The notes: generated by a model from the sequence alone, not told the origin. Positions 42,294 to 50,694 are shown, counted from the stretch's first letter. The stretch is DNA of 64,000 nt from Paenibacillus curdlanolyticus YK9 (GCF_000179615.1 NZ_AEDD01000008.1:62001-126000), one strand, 5' to 3'. A program made the numbers and translations.

Positions 42294-42419
42294 ATGCGTG
42301 TAATGGCTGCTAAATTGGCGAATAAAGTTCTCACATCGGTCGCAAAGAAATTGGTGAAAACGAATTGTATGTTCATTTGCCATCGCTCAGAAGCTCCAGA
42401 AGAATTATTTCACCAATAA
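42294..42419 (+). CDS. agrD: AgrD-type autoinducer peptide precursor
   Basis: A 41-residue precursor beginning MRVMAAKLANKVLTSVAKKL, an amphipathic leader, followed by VKTNCMFIC and the acidic recognition tail HRSEAPEELFHQ. AgrD tails typically carry such a P-E-E-L motif, which AgrB recognises. GGGAGG lies nine bases before the ATG, 21 bases after agrB. The expected ring is Cys25 closed onto the carboxylate of residue 29, giving a five-residue thiolactone C-M-F-I-C with a short N-terminal tail. Cys29 as the ring-closing residue is unusual. A hairpin terminator follows at once. Confidence 0.85.
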   Translation: MRVMAAKLANKVLTSVAKKLVKTNCMFICHRSEAPEELFHQ

Positions 42420-42427
42420 AGTAAAAC

Positions 42428-42460
42428 AAAGCCCAGATCGTAGAGCGATCTGGGCTTTTC
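42428..42460. terminator. Bidirectional terminator between agrD and the ImmA-like gene
   Basis: Stem AAAGCCCAGATCG, loop TAGAG, arm CGATCTGGGCTTTT. It lies nine bases after the agrD stop and one base beyond the stop of the convergent gene, with T-rich ends on both strands. Confidence 0.88.
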
Positions 42461-42784
42461 TTATCCATTATCGTGTTTAACCATCGCGAACATCGGAAGC
42501 ACGTTAAGGAATGTCTTGTGAATCTGATCGACTCCGTTAAGCAGATTGAATCCGAATGCCATCTTATCCTTGTATACGACCCGCTCAACGCCTCTTAGCT
42601 CCGAATTGTGATGCTGGATCAGCGCGTGGACCGTATCTTCCTGTCGATCGTTGTCCATCATGGAGTTAAGTATAATCTGGTAACCGTTAAGATCGGCGTA
42701 AACGCCAACGATCTTTTTGCCGAGGAGACAGTAGTCGATCTTTATACCTAGACTTCTGGCTACCTCATAGGGTGATGCGTTCAT
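42461..42784 (-). CDS. Small ImmA/IrrE-like protein with degenerate zinc motif
   Basis: A 107-residue protein. The stretch ARSLGIKIDYCLLGKKIVGVY followed by YQIILNSMMDNDRQEDTVHALIQHH resembles the front of ImmA/IrrE metallopeptidases (strand, INSxL, then the zinc helix), but HExxH is replaced by HALIQHH and the C-terminal part is short, so activity is doubtful. TGGAGG precedes the ATG. The neighbouring leftward gene is an Xre regulator, the usual partner of ImmA-type anti-repressors. It converges on agrD. The assignment is a motif-level guess. Confidence 0.5.
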   Translation of the reverse strand: MNASPYEVARSLGIKIDYCLLGKKIVGVYADLNGYQIILNSMMDNDRQEDTVHALIQHHNSELRGVERVVYKDKMAFGFNLLNGVDQIHKTFLNVLPMFAMVKHDNG

Positions 42785-42819
42785 AATATTAGGCCTCCAA
42801 ACATTAAGGGAATATTTTT

Positions 42820-42880
42820 TTTGAAGATAGGTGTATGCAAGGGGTATGATCGGTATGATTTATAAGATAGATACCCGTTT
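42820..42880. promoter_or_regulatory. Possible Xre operator and promoter before the ImmA-like gene
   Basis: On the plus strand GGTATGATCGGTATGAT gives two direct GTATGAT copies at 9-bp distance; the reverse strand has TTGCCA and TATCTA hexamers 17 bases apart nearby. The interval between the two leftward genes is 200 bp, long enough for separate control. Confidence 0.35.
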
Positions 42881-42986
42881 TTCTGAAGGCTGGCAATCGA
42901 TGAATCGTGTAATTGGTTGTTTTTGTATATTAGATTGTAGCATTGGAAAAATGAGAAGTTTGTCACTATTTGTCGATCCGCGCCAA

Positions 42987-43352
42987 TTATTTTTTTCGTT
43001 GTAAATTTCTTTGGTTCAAAAATTCAAAGAAATCGATCGCAGAGATTAAATCGGTTTTGGTTAAATCATTTTTAATTAACTCGGCTATCCGGTAAATGAC
43101 ATTTTTCTGCTCAGGGCTCATGTCTTCTTCTCGGGTGAAGAGCTGGTAGGGATCGTTGGTCCGGCCGAACATGTAGTCAATGGAAACTTTAAATAGATCG
43201 GCTAATCTCCTAACAGTTTCGATGTTTGGGGATGTGCCTTTCGTTTCATAGCCGGCGATATCCGTTCTGCTTTTATTAACCGCTATTGCTACATCCTGCT
43301 GCGTCATGTTGCGTTGTTCTCGAAGTTCTTTAAGACGTTCGCCAAAAGTCAT
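42987..43352 (-). CDS. Xre-family transcriptional regulator
   Basis: A 121-residue protein with an N-terminal Cro/CI helix-turn-helix (MTFGERLKELREQRNMTQQD, then VAIAVNKSRTDIAGYETKGTSPNIETVRRLADLFKVSIDYMFG) and a helical C-terminal dimerisation region. It is of the SinR/ImmR size class. AAGGAAGG lies seven bases before the ATG. The start is 116 bp from the divergent phosphatase gene, with an AT-rich palindrome between them. Likely targets are its own promoter and the neighbouring island genes. Confidence 0.9.
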   Translation of the reverse strand: MTFGERLKELREQRNMTQQDVAIAVNKSRTDIAGYETKGTSPNIETVRRLADLFKVSIDYMFGRTNDPYQLFTREEDMSPEQKNVIYRIAELIKNDLTKTDLISAIDFFEFLNQRNLQRKK

Positions 43353-43380
43353 TGGATTTCCTTCCTTTTCCGCATTTATC

Positions 43381-43401
43381 TATATTCACAATTTGAATAT
43401 A
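43381..43401. promoter_or_regulatory. Palindrome TATATTCA-N5-TGAATATA, probable Xre operator
   Basis: Eight-base perfect arms with a 5-base spacer, 29 bp before the Xre start. Xre/ImmR regulators bind such short AT-rich palindromes to control their own gene. Confidence 0.6.
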
Positions 43402-43467
43402 TCGTGTGGTTTTAAAGCACGCAATTGGAACAGTTGTTCGAGAGAAGTAGGAGAAGAGGTGCATGCA

Positions 43468-44040
43468 ATGACAACCATTGGACTTATCAGGCATGGGATA
43501 ACCGATTGGAACGTTCTTGGGAAGGCGCAAGGCATTACCGACATCCCTCTTAACGAGGAAGGAAGAAAACAAGCGAGTGCAATCGCTGACAGGCTTTCGT
43601 CCGAAACTTGGGAGATTATCTATTCCAGCGACTTGGGAAGAGCACAGCAAACTGCTGAGGCGATAGGCAGCTCTCTAGGAATCAAGTCGTTGCTAATAGA
43701 TGAACGATTGCGAGAAATCAATTGTGGACAAATCGAGGGTACAACGGAGGAAGAACGAATCGCTAGATGGGGAGCGAATTGGCGCGAGCTGGAGCTCGGT
43801 ATGGAAAGGTTTGATCTCGTTGCAAAACGCGGTGTGGAGGTTATCGAGGAGATAACGATAAAACATCAAAATAAGAACGTATTAATCGTTAGTCACGGAG
43901 CATTAATTGGCCTGTCCTTGCAGCGCCTGCTTCCGCAGATGTTTCCTAAAACCTATATCGACAACACCTCCTTGACAGTCATAGCGAAGCCTCAAGATGT
44001 ATGGGAATGCCGCTTATACAACTGCACCAAGCATCTGTAG
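43468..44040 (+). CDS. Histidine phosphatase family protein (phosphoglycerate mutase-like)
   Basis: A 190-residue branch 1 histidine phosphatase. The catalytic motif is LIRHGITDWN, with the phospho-accepting His at residue 8, followed by the Arg in SSDLGRAQQTAEAI, the Glu in EIN(C)GQIEG and the second His in VSHGALIGLS. Relatives remove phosphate from small molecules or proteins; most such family members in Bacillales are not true glycolytic mutases. AGAGG lies eight bases before the ATG at 43468. A longer frame to 43306 overlaps the Xre gene and has no site. It stands alone. Confidence 0.9.
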   Translation: MTTIGLIRHGITDWNVLGKAQGITDIPLNEEGRKQASAIADRLSSETWEIIYSSDLGRAQQTAEAIGSSLGIKSLLIDERLREINCGQIEGTTEEERIARWGANWRELELGMERFDLVAKRGVEVIEEITIKHQNKNVLIVSHGALIGLSLQRLLPQMFPKTYIDNTSLTVIAKPQDVWECRLYNCTKHL

Positions 44041-44183
44041 TATGATAGGGATCATCGTACATTTACACGTCGGACATACGTTTTGCCTATAGCATTGTAT
44101 AAGTAAAAGTTATAACAAAACCAATTGGTTTTCCTGTATCATAAAGTTAAATAAGCATGCTACGTGCCCGAGGATGTGAACCT

Positions 44184-45125
44184 ATGTTAAAGCAATCGAT
44201 TTTGAATAAAAAAACCGGCATCATTACGTACGGCATGACGCCGCCTAAAAATACGCACACACCTGAGAAAATTGAAGAAATTTCGCAAAAGCAAATCGAA
44301 CGGCTCACTGGCTTGGACATCGATGCGTTAATTCTATACGATGTGCAGGAAGAGGCTGACCGGATCGACGAAGAGCGGCCGTTTCCGTACTTGCCGACAT
44401 TGGACCCGGAAATCTACAGCCAGCAGTATCTGTCTTCCCTCGATATTCCCAAAATCATTTACCGCTGCGTAGGCAAATATTCGGAAGCCGAGCTGACGGA
44501 ATGGCTGGCCAAGGATGTCGAGCGGCAGCGCTATACCGTGTTTGTTGGCGCTTCGTCGAGCCAGCAGCAGGTGCAATTGCAGCTATCCGATGCGTACCGG
44601 TTAAGCAAGCAGCATAACGACGAGCTGACCTTCGGCGGCGTCATCATTCCGGAGCGCCATATGAAGAAGAATGACGAGCACATTCGCGTCGTGGACAAAA
44701 TGCTGCGCGGCTGCGATTTCTTCGTCTCGCAAGCGACTTATAATGTTGAGGCGTCCAAAAACTTCTTGTCCGACTATTATCACCATTGCCAGCAGAATGA
44801 GCTCGACATGGTTCCGATTTTATTCAACCTAGCGCCATGCGGCTCAACGAAAACGCTGGAGTTTATGAAATGGCTGGGCATCAGCATTCCGAAGTGGCTG
44901 GAGAACGAGCTGAAATTTTCGACGGATGTGTTGGACAAGTCCATCCAGCTGACCCAAAAAATATTCGAGGAGCTTCTCGAATTCGGCTTGGAGAAAGGAA
45001 TACCGGTCGGCTGCAGCATCGAGAGCGTATCGACTCGCAAGGTCGAGATCGAAGCGTCGATCCAGATGGTCAAAGACATCAAGTCGATGCTTGACCGCAA
45101 GCAGCTGATCGAGGCTATTCGATAA
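44184..45125 (+). CDS. Methylenetetrahydrofolate reductase-like barrel protein
   Basis: A 313-residue protein with a TIM-barrel pattern of the MTHFR type: GIITYGMTPPKNTHTPEKIE at the N terminus, TVFVGASSSQ, and GGVIIPERH with the following HIRVVDKMLRGCDFFVSQATYN, comparable to the AGVTIPERH and FVTQ segments of MTHFR. The flavin-binding residues are not all clear, so true 5,10-methylenetetrahydrofolate reductase activity is uncertain. No partner gene for methionine synthesis is nearby. GAGGA lies nine bases before the ATG at 44184. A perfect 16-bp hairpin terminator follows. Confidence 0.7.
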   Translation: MLKQSILNKKTGIITYGMTPPKNTHTPEKIEEISQKQIERLTGLDIDALILYDVQEEADRIDEERPFPYLPTLDPEIYSQQYLSSLDIPKIIYRCVGKYSEAELTEWLAKDVERQRYTVFVGASSSQQQVQLQLSDAYRLSKQHNDELTFGGVIIPERHMKKNDEHIRVVDKMLRGCDFFVSQATYNVEASKNFLSDYYHHCQQNELDMVPILFNLAPCGSTKTLEFMKWLGISIPKWLENELKFSTDVLDKSIQLTQKIFEELLEFGLEKGIPVGCSIESVSTRKVEIEASIQMVKDIKSMLDRKQLIEAIR

Positions 45126-45145
45126 CCGAATACGAAATGCGCATA

Positions 45146-45191
45146 CAGCGGCAGAACAGGCGTACAAGCCTGTTCTGCCGCTGTTTTTTTT
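45146..45191 (+). terminator. Strong terminator after the MTHFR-like gene
   Basis: Perfect 16-bp stem (CAGCGGCAGAACAGGC and its complement), loop GTACAA, followed by eight T. Confidence 0.95.
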
Positions 45192-45261
45192 AATTGCTGT
45201 AGTAAAAAAAAGCCGCTCCGGGCAATCTGAGGAAGAGAATTTTTGACTAGGAGAAATAACG

Positions 45262-46011
45262 ATGATGGCTGAACGAAGCTGCATGAAAGCGCTATTGGCA
45301 TTTACTGTTATCTGCATCGGAACGGTGGCTGCTGCGAACACAGCGTTCGCTGCCCCGATTCGCAAGGACCGATTTTATTATGAGAAGCGCGGAGAGGTCG
45401 TATGGGAGGTGCCGACCGACCGTCCGATGATTGCGCTGACGTTCGATGACGGGCCGAATCCGAAGCAGACGAACGAAATACTGGATGTGTTGAAGCAATA
45501 CGAGGCCAAGTGTACGTTTTTCGTCGTTGGCAAGCGCGTGGAGGCGTACCCGGACGTCGCGAGGCGCATTGTCGGAGAGGGACATGAGATTGCGAACCAT
45601 ACGTATCATCATATTTATTTTCAATCGTCAAGCTCGGAGCGGCAGGTGCAGCAGGAGCTGGAGCTGGCAGAGCAGGCGATTAATCAAGCGACAGGTCAGC
45701 ATTCGGTTTTGTTTCGCCCGCCCGGAGGCATGTTTGATGAGAAGCTGGTCTCGGTCGCTAACCATATGGGGCTGAAGCCGGTCATCTGGTCATGGCATCA
45801 GGATACGAAGGATTGGGTTCGCCCTGGCGTCTATCGCATAACGAGCCGCGTGCTGCGCAATGCGCATCATGGCGATATCGTGCTGTTCCATGACTTTGTC
45901 GCAGGCAAGTCGCAGACCAAAGAGGCGCTTGAGACGATTTTGCCCGAGCTGCACAAGCGAGGCTATCAGTTTGTCACCGTATCCGAGCTGATGAAGCATG
46001 CGATGCGGTGA
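45262..46011 (+). CDS. Secreted polysaccharide deacetylase (CE4)
   Basis: A 249-residue NodB-domain protein with a signal peptide (about 1-30, ending AFAAP). Metal-binding and catalytic motifs: TFDDGPN (Asp pair), HEIANHTYHH (two His of the zinc site), FRPPGGMFDEK, WSWHQDTKDW and ending motif IVLFHDF. CE4 enzymes remove N-acetyl groups from peptidoglycan, chitin oligomers or related polymers outside the cell. AGGAG lies eight bases before ATG 45262. It is a single gene. The substrate cannot be told; peptidoglycan is the commonest in Bacillales. Confidence 0.92.
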   Translation: MMAERSCMKALLAFTVICIGTVAAANTAFAAPIRKDRFYYEKRGEVVWEVPTDRPMIALTFDDGPNPKQTNEILDVLKQYEAKCTFFVVGKRVEAYPDVARRIVGEGHEIANHTYHHIYFQSSSSERQVQQELELAEQAINQATGQHSVLFRPPGGMFDEKLVSVANHMGLKPVIWSWHQDTKDWVRPGVYRITSRVLRNAHHGDIVLFHDFVAGKSQTKEALETILPELHKRGYQFVTVSELMKHAMR

Positions 46012-46039
46012 GTGAAGCTTAGCTTATGCGGAACGGAGT

Positions 46040-46840
46040 TTACTCACGCGACTGTTTGCGATACGCGCCCGGCGAAATCCCATATTGCGCTCGGAAGATC
46101 CGATGGAAATAAGCATAGCTGCCAAGTCCCGTTTCTGCTGCAATCTGCTCGAGCGACAACGGGCTATGGTCCATCAGCTTCACGGCGCGCGTCAAGCGAA
46201 GCTTCTGCGTATAGCCGATAATCGACATGCCAAAATGCGCTTTGAACAAATGGACAGCTCTTGAGACGCTAAGGCCCGAATGCTGCGCAACATCCTTGAG
46301 ATGGAGCTCATGGGCGGCGTGCTCCTCAATATAATGCCGCATTCGCAGCGCGTGGTAAGCAGCAGCGGATTGGACGACAGGCGCTTCTTCAATCGCGCGA
46401 TCCAGCAGCTGCAGCAGCGACCAGACGAGCGAGGTGACGAGCGCGGGACTGCCGCCGTCGAGCCGATTTTTCTCCGCAATAAGATGATGCCAGATGGACT
46501 TGATGCGGCTGTCCTCGGCAATCTTGGTACGCGTTTGGCGCTCCTTGCTGTTCCACCACTCCTTCATGCCAGGACCGGTGCTCATGACATAATAATCGCC
46601 ATTTGGCTTAATCGGAGTTGGCTCATGCGGAGAGCCGATGCGCAGATCGTACATATCGCCTGGCTTGTACAGAAGCAAGTCGCCGGGGCGTACATCGGTC
46701 AAGGCGCCGTCGACGAGCGCTTGGCTGATCCCTTCGGATTGCAGTCGGATTAAATAGGTGTCGATACCGTTTGCAAATAAATGGTGAAAAGGTTCCTTAT
46801 GCTGGGAATAAGCGGTTAAGTGGACGTGAATGTCGTTCAA
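46040..46840 (-). CDS. AraC-family transcriptional regulator
   Basis: A 266-residue regulator with an N-terminal cupin sensing domain (HHLFANGIDTYLIRL ... VRPGDLLLYKPGDMYDL) and a C-terminal AraC double helix-turn-helix (HLKDVAQHSGLSVSRAVHLF ... LEQIAAETGLGSYAYFHRIF). No ATG is in frame at the start: TTG 46840, six bases after GGGCGGAG, is preferred over TTG 46879. It is divergent from the GH30-GH3 operon, separated by 141 bp, and is the obvious candidate to control it, binding a sugar through the cupin domain. Confidence 0.88.
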   Translation of the reverse strand: MNDIHVHLTAYSQHKEPFHHLFANGIDTYLIRLQSEGISQALVDGALTDVRPGDLLLYKPGDMYDLRIGSPHEPTPIKPNGDYYVMSTGPGMKEWWNSKERQTRTKIAEDSRIKSIWHHLIAEKNRLDGGSPALVTSLVWSLLQLLDRAIEEAPVVQSAAAYHALRMRHYIEEHAAHELHLKDVAQHSGLSVSRAVHLFKAHFGMSIIGYTQKLRLTRAVKLMDHSPLSLEQIAAETGLGSYAYFHRIFRAQYGISPGAYRKQSRE

Positions 46841-46936
46841 TTCTGGCTCCGCCCTTTCTATATATGCACACGAGATCAATCAGATTGTTGATGTATTCGA
46901 TCATATTGTTTCTTCAATGGTCGGACTGGCTCCTAT

Positions 46937-46942
46937 TATAAT
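46937..46942 (+). promoter_or_regulatory. -10 box of the GH30-GH3 operon
   Basis: TATAAT, 40 bases before the GH30 start, with TTCAAT 18 bases upstream as a weak -35; the weak -35 would fit activation by the divergent AraC protein. Confidence 0.5.
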
Positions 46943-46981
46943 AAATGAATCACAGTAGTGGAAAGGGGATTTCATCTCATC

Positions 46982-48334
46982 ATGGCTAACCGCACAATTC
47001 GAATGATTCAAACTTCGCAAGGGTCGGAGGACCGTCTTACCGAGGTAGCGCCGATTACGCTCGTCGACGACGCTAAAGGCGTTGAGAACCAGCTTATTAA
47101 CGTTTATGACGATGTTGAATATCAACAAATTATCGGCTTCGGCGGCGCGATCACGGAAGCTTCTGCCGTAACGACGTCCAAGCTTGGCGAAGCGAATCAA
47201 AAGCGCATCCTCGATGCGTATTACAGCCTGGAAGAAGGCATTGGCTACAACATCTGCCGCACGCATATTAACAGCTGCGACTTCTCGCTCGGCAACTATA
47301 CGTACGTAGCAGACAATGACGTTGCATTGGAAAGCTTCGATATCAGCCATGATCGCGAGCTTATCATTCCATATATCAAGCAAGCCAAAACGCTGTCCGG
47401 CGAGGAGTTCCTATTCTACGCGTCGCCTTGGAGCCCGCCGGCTTGGATGAAAACGAACGGTGAAATGAACAATGGCGGTTTCCTGAAGCCGGAATACCGC
47501 GAAGCTTGGGCGAACTATTTCATCAAATATGTTGAGGCAGTAGAAGCTGAAGGCGTTCCAGTATGGGGCTTGACGGTTCAGAACGAAGAGAAGGCTGTCC
47601 AAGTTTGGGATTCGTGCATTTTCTCTGCGGAAGAAACGCGTGACTTCGTTCGCGACTACCTCGGACCTGCACTTGAGAAAGCAGGCCGTTCCGATATCCG
47701 TCTCATGATCTGGGATCATAACAAAGAGCGTCTGTACGATCGTGCGAAGGTTGCATTCGAAGATGCGGCAGCATCCAAATACATTTGGGGCATCGGCTTC
47801 CACTGGTATTCGGGCGACCATTTCGAATCGCTGCAGGTTGTTAACAAGAAATACCCGGACAAAGCGCTTATCTTCACAGAAGGCTGCCATGAGGGCGGCG
47901 TACAGCTGGGCTCGTGGAAGAGCGGCGAGCGTTATGCGCATGACATTATCGGCAACCTGAACAACGGCATGGCTGGCTGGACGGACTGGAACATCGTATT
48001 GGACGAGCAAGGCGGCCCTAACCATGTCGGCAACTATTGCGACGCGCCAATTATTGCGGACACGATCAACGATTCCCTGACGTTCCAATCGTCGTACTAC
48101 TACATCGGACATTTCAGCAAATATATCCGTCCAGGCGCAGTGCGTGTCGCAGCTACGAAGTACTCGGAGCATCTGCATACGACGGCGTTCAAAAATCCGA
48201 ATGGCGAAGTTGTTCTTGTTGTTATGAACAAGTCGGACGTTGAGCTCCCGTACATCGTACGCAATCGCGAGCAAGTTGCAGAAACGGTTATTCCAGCTCA
48301 CACGATTCAGACGCTGATTTTCCCATGTCAGTAA
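46982..48334 (+). CDS. GH30 glycoside hydrolase
   Basis: A 450-residue GH30 enzyme without a signal peptide, so cytoplasmic. The barrel holds acid/base E202 in LTVQNEEKAV and nucleophile E300 in IFTEGCHEGG, with YASPWSPPAWMKTNG upstream and the C-terminal beta domain from about 385. GH30 contains glucosylceramidase-like, beta-1,6-glucanase and xylanase subfamilies; the lack of export and the GH3 partner suggest a beta-glucosidase acting on imported beta-1,6 or mixed oligosaccharides. AAAGGGG precedes the ATG. It overlaps the GH3 gene by ten bases. Confidence 0.9.
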   Translation: MANRTIRMIQTSQGSEDRLTEVAPITLVDDAKGVENQLINVYDDVEYQQIIGFGGAITEASAVTTSKLGEANQKRILDAYYSLEEGIGYNICRTHINSCDFSLGNYTYVADNDVALESFDISHDRELIIPYIKQAKTLSGEEFLFYASPWSPPAWMKTNGEMNNGGFLKPEYREAWANYFIKYVEAVEAEGVPVWGLTVQNEEKAVQVWDSCIFSAEETRDFVRDYLGPALEKAGRSDIRLMIWDHNKERLYDRAKVAFEDAAASKYIWGIGFHWYSGDHFESLQVVNKKYPDKALIFTEGCHEGGVQLGSWKSGERYAHDIIGNLNNGMAGWTDWNIVLDEQGGPNHVGNYCDAPIIADTINDSLTFQSSYYYIGHFSKYIRPGAVRVAATKYSEHLHTTAFKNPNGEVVLVVMNKSDVELPYIVRNREQVAETVIPAHTIQTLIFPCQ

Positions 48335-50526
48335 GCGTAATGGCAGCAGCGCCGTCCAAGAAGCAATGGATTACAACTGAAATTCGCGAGCAAGCTGAAC
48401 AGTTGTTGTCTAAAATGACACTCGAGGATAAGGTCGGCCAGATGACCCAGTTTGACTGGGGCTATAACCCAATTAATCCCGAAACAGGCGAATCGGAGCA
48501 TGATTTGATCATCGAGCTGATTCGTCAAGGCAAAGTAGGATCGATTTTTAACTTATCCGGCGCTGCGGAAGCGAACGAGCTTCAAGGGCTGATCGAACAA
48601 CATACAGAGCTGAAGATTCCGATGGTAATCGGACGCGATGTCATCCATGGCTACCGTACGGTATTCCCGATTCCGCTTGCGATGGCAGCGGCGTGGAATC
48701 CTGAGGTAGCAAGACAAACATCAGCTGCAGCGTCTACGGAGGCGCTGACGGATGGCGTCACTTGGGTATTCGCGCCAATGATCGACGTTAGCCGCGACCC
48801 GCGCTGGGGACGGATTGCCGAGAGCATCGGGGAAGACCCGTATTTGACGGCTGCATACGGACGCGCATGGGTGGAAGGATCGCAGATTGACAATGGCCCG
48901 GGCCGAGCGACAGCAAGCTGCCCGAAACACTTTGCCGGCTACGGCATGGCAGAAGCAGGGCGCGACTACAACACAGTCGATCTGTCGGACCGCGAGCTGC
49001 GCGATATTATTCTTCCGCCGTTCCAAGATGCGGTCGAAGCAGGCGCGCTCAGCATTATGGCTTCGTTCAATGAAATCAACGGCATTCCGGCATGCGCGAA
49101 TGAGTACCTGCTGAAGACGATTCTTCGCGACGAGTGGGGCTTCGAGGGGGTAGTCGCGAGCGACTATAATGCGCTTGTTGAATTGATTGTGCACGGCGTG
49201 GCTGCGAATGAAGAAGAAGCATGCGAAATGACCGTGCTCGCGGGCTGCGACATGGACATGCATTCCGGCATCTTTACTCGCCAGCTGCCTAAGCTGGTAA
49301 GAGCCGGCCGCGTGCCTGAGTCTGTAGTCGACGATTCGGTGCGCCGCATTCTTGCGATGAAAATCAAGCTTGGACTGCTCGAGCAGTCCAAGTCTGACGT
49401 GTCGCAATCGGCTGCAACGCAACCATTGAAGTCGGAGTATGTAGAATTGGCTCGCGAGGCTGCGCGCCAATCGATCGTTCTGCTTCAGAACAAAGAGCAG
49501 GTGCTGCCGCTTAGCAAAGCTGGCGCATCGATAGCTGTCATTGGACCGCTCGCTGACAACGCGACCGATCCGCTCGGCTGCTGGGCGCTCGACGGCCGTT
49601 CGGACGAGGTTGTTACGGCTTTGGAAGGCATTCGTCAGGCAGCAGCTGAGGGCACGTCCATTCGTTATGCGCAAGGCTGCGATATCGATTCCGACTCCGA
49701 AGAAGGCTTCGAAGCAGCGTTGGAAGCAGCGCGCAGCAGTGATGTTGTCGTCATGCTGTTAGGCGAATCGGCTACGATGAGCGGGGAATCGCGTTCCCGT
49801 GCAGCGCTCGATCTGCCAGGCAAGCAGCGCGCTTTGGTAGAAGCTGTTGCAAAGCTCGGCAAGCCGATTGTAGCGGTTATTCTAAGCGGCCGACCGTTGA
49901 CATTTGCTTGGCTGCCTGAGCAAGCGTCTGCAATCGTTCAGGCGTGGCATCTCGGCGTACAAAGCGGCAATGCCATTGCAGATGTGCTGTTCGGCGACTT
50001 TAATCCGAGCGGCCGTCTGCCTGTCACATTCCCGCAAAACGTGGGACAGATCCCAATTTATCATTACCGGAAGAAGACGGGGCGTCCGCCTGCCGGCGCA
50101 TACTCTTCTTACTACATCGATTCGACGACGGAGCCGCTTTATCCATTCGGATACGGCCTGACGTATACGGAGTTTGAATACGGCGCGATTCAAACGAGCA
50201 AATCGTCCATCGGCGCTGACGAGCAGCTCGATGTGACGGTATCCATTCGCAACGTCGGCAACCTGGCTGGCGAAGAGGTCGTGCAATGTTATGTGCGCGA
50301 CGAAGTAGCTAGCGTGACGCAGCCATTGAAGCGATTGGTGGCGTTCCGCAAGGTCAAAGTGGCAGCGGGCGAATCGGTTGACGTAACGTTCACGATCGGG
50401 GCTGCTGAGCTTGCGATTTTGGATAAACATATGAAACGAACCGTTGAACCCGGCGACTTTACGCTGTGGATCGGACCGAGCGCAGGAAGCGGCGAATCGG
50501 TGTCCATAACGGTGGAAGGCCGGTAG
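48325..50526 (+). CDS. GH3 beta-glucosidase
   Basis: A 733-residue GH3 enzyme without signal peptide. Domain 1 barrel with VIGRDVIHGYRTVFP, KHFAGYG and nucleophile D280 in VVASDYNALVEL; domain 2 with the KQRAL(V) and WHLGVQSGNAIADVLFG segments; C-terminal Fn3-like domain (about 635-730). It removes terminal beta-linked glucose (or xylose) from oligosaccharides by a retaining mechanism. It has no strong ribosome binding site and overlaps the GH30 stop, so translation is probably coupled. ATG 48340 is an alternative start. Together with GH30 it would finish imported beta-glucan fragments. Confidence 0.93.
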   Translation: MSVSVMAAAPSKKQWITTEIREQAEQLLSKMTLEDKVGQMTQFDWGYNPINPETGESEHDLIIELIRQGKVGSIFNLSGAAEANELQGLIEQHTELKIPMVIGRDVIHGYRTVFPIPLAMAAAWNPEVARQTSAAASTEALTDGVTWVFAPMIDVSRDPRWGRIAESIGEDPYLTAAYGRAWVEGSQIDNGPGRATASCPKHFAGYGMAEAGRDYNTVDLSDRELRDIILPPFQDAVEAGALSIMASFNEINGIPACANEYLLKTILRDEWGFEGVVASDYNALVELIVHGVAANEEEACEMTVLAGCDMDMHSGIFTRQLPKLVRAGRVPESVVDDSVRRILAMKIKLGLLEQSKSDVSQSAATQPLKSEYVELAREAARQSIVLLQNKEQVLPLSKAGASIAVIGPLADNATDPLGCWALDGRSDEVVTALEGIRQAAAEGTSIRYAQGCDIDSDSEEGFEAALEAARSSDVVVMLLGESATMSGESRSRAALDLPGKQRALVEAVAKLGKPIVAVILSGRPLTFAWLPEQASAIVQAWHLGVQSGNAIADVLFGDFNPSGRLPVTFPQNVGQIPIYHYRKKTGRPPAGAYSSYYIDSTTEPLYPFGYGLTYTEFEYGAIQTSKSSIGADEQLDVTVSIRNVGNLAGEEVVQCYVRDEVASVTQPLKRLVAFRKVKVAAGESVDVTFTIGAAELAILDKHMKRTVEPGDFTLWIGPSAGSGESVSITVEGR

Positions 50527-50540
50527 TGCAAGCAATAGAG

Positions 50541-50585
50541 AAAGGTATTGATCTGCGATTTTATCGCAGGTCAATACCTTTTTTC
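50541..50585 (+). terminator. Terminator of the GH30-GH3 operon
   Basis: Arms AAAGGTATTGATCTGCGA and TCGCAGGTCAATACCTTT (one G-U pair) with loop TTTTA, then T's. It lies 14 bases after the GH3 stop. Confidence 0.93.
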
Positions 50586-50634
50586 ATGAGGCGGAGCCCC
50601 GAAACAAGCGATTTGGAGCGGTTCAATAGTCGCA

Positions 50635-50694
50635 TTGACAGATCGACACGGTTCGTTGATTATGTACAGTTTTCGTTAACCAGTGTCCTAGAAT
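50635..50694 (+). promoter_or_regulatory. Promoter region of the Lpl-type importer operon
   Basis: Two arrangements are possible: TTGACA (50635) with GATTAT 17 bases later, or TAGAAT (50689) as an activator-dependent -10. The 14-mer ACAGTTTTCGTTAA (50666-50679) is repeated before the GH16 gene at 57983, and each is followed by a TGTYCTWGAA sequence and by TAGAAT. This suggests one activator, probably the YesN-type regulator at 54523. Confidence 0.55.

Noticed and set aside
42781-42966. 61-codon leftward frame between the Xre and ImmA-like genes
   Set aside because: GTG start without a ribosome binding site, and it covers the likely promoter; the 42784 start has its own TGGAGG.
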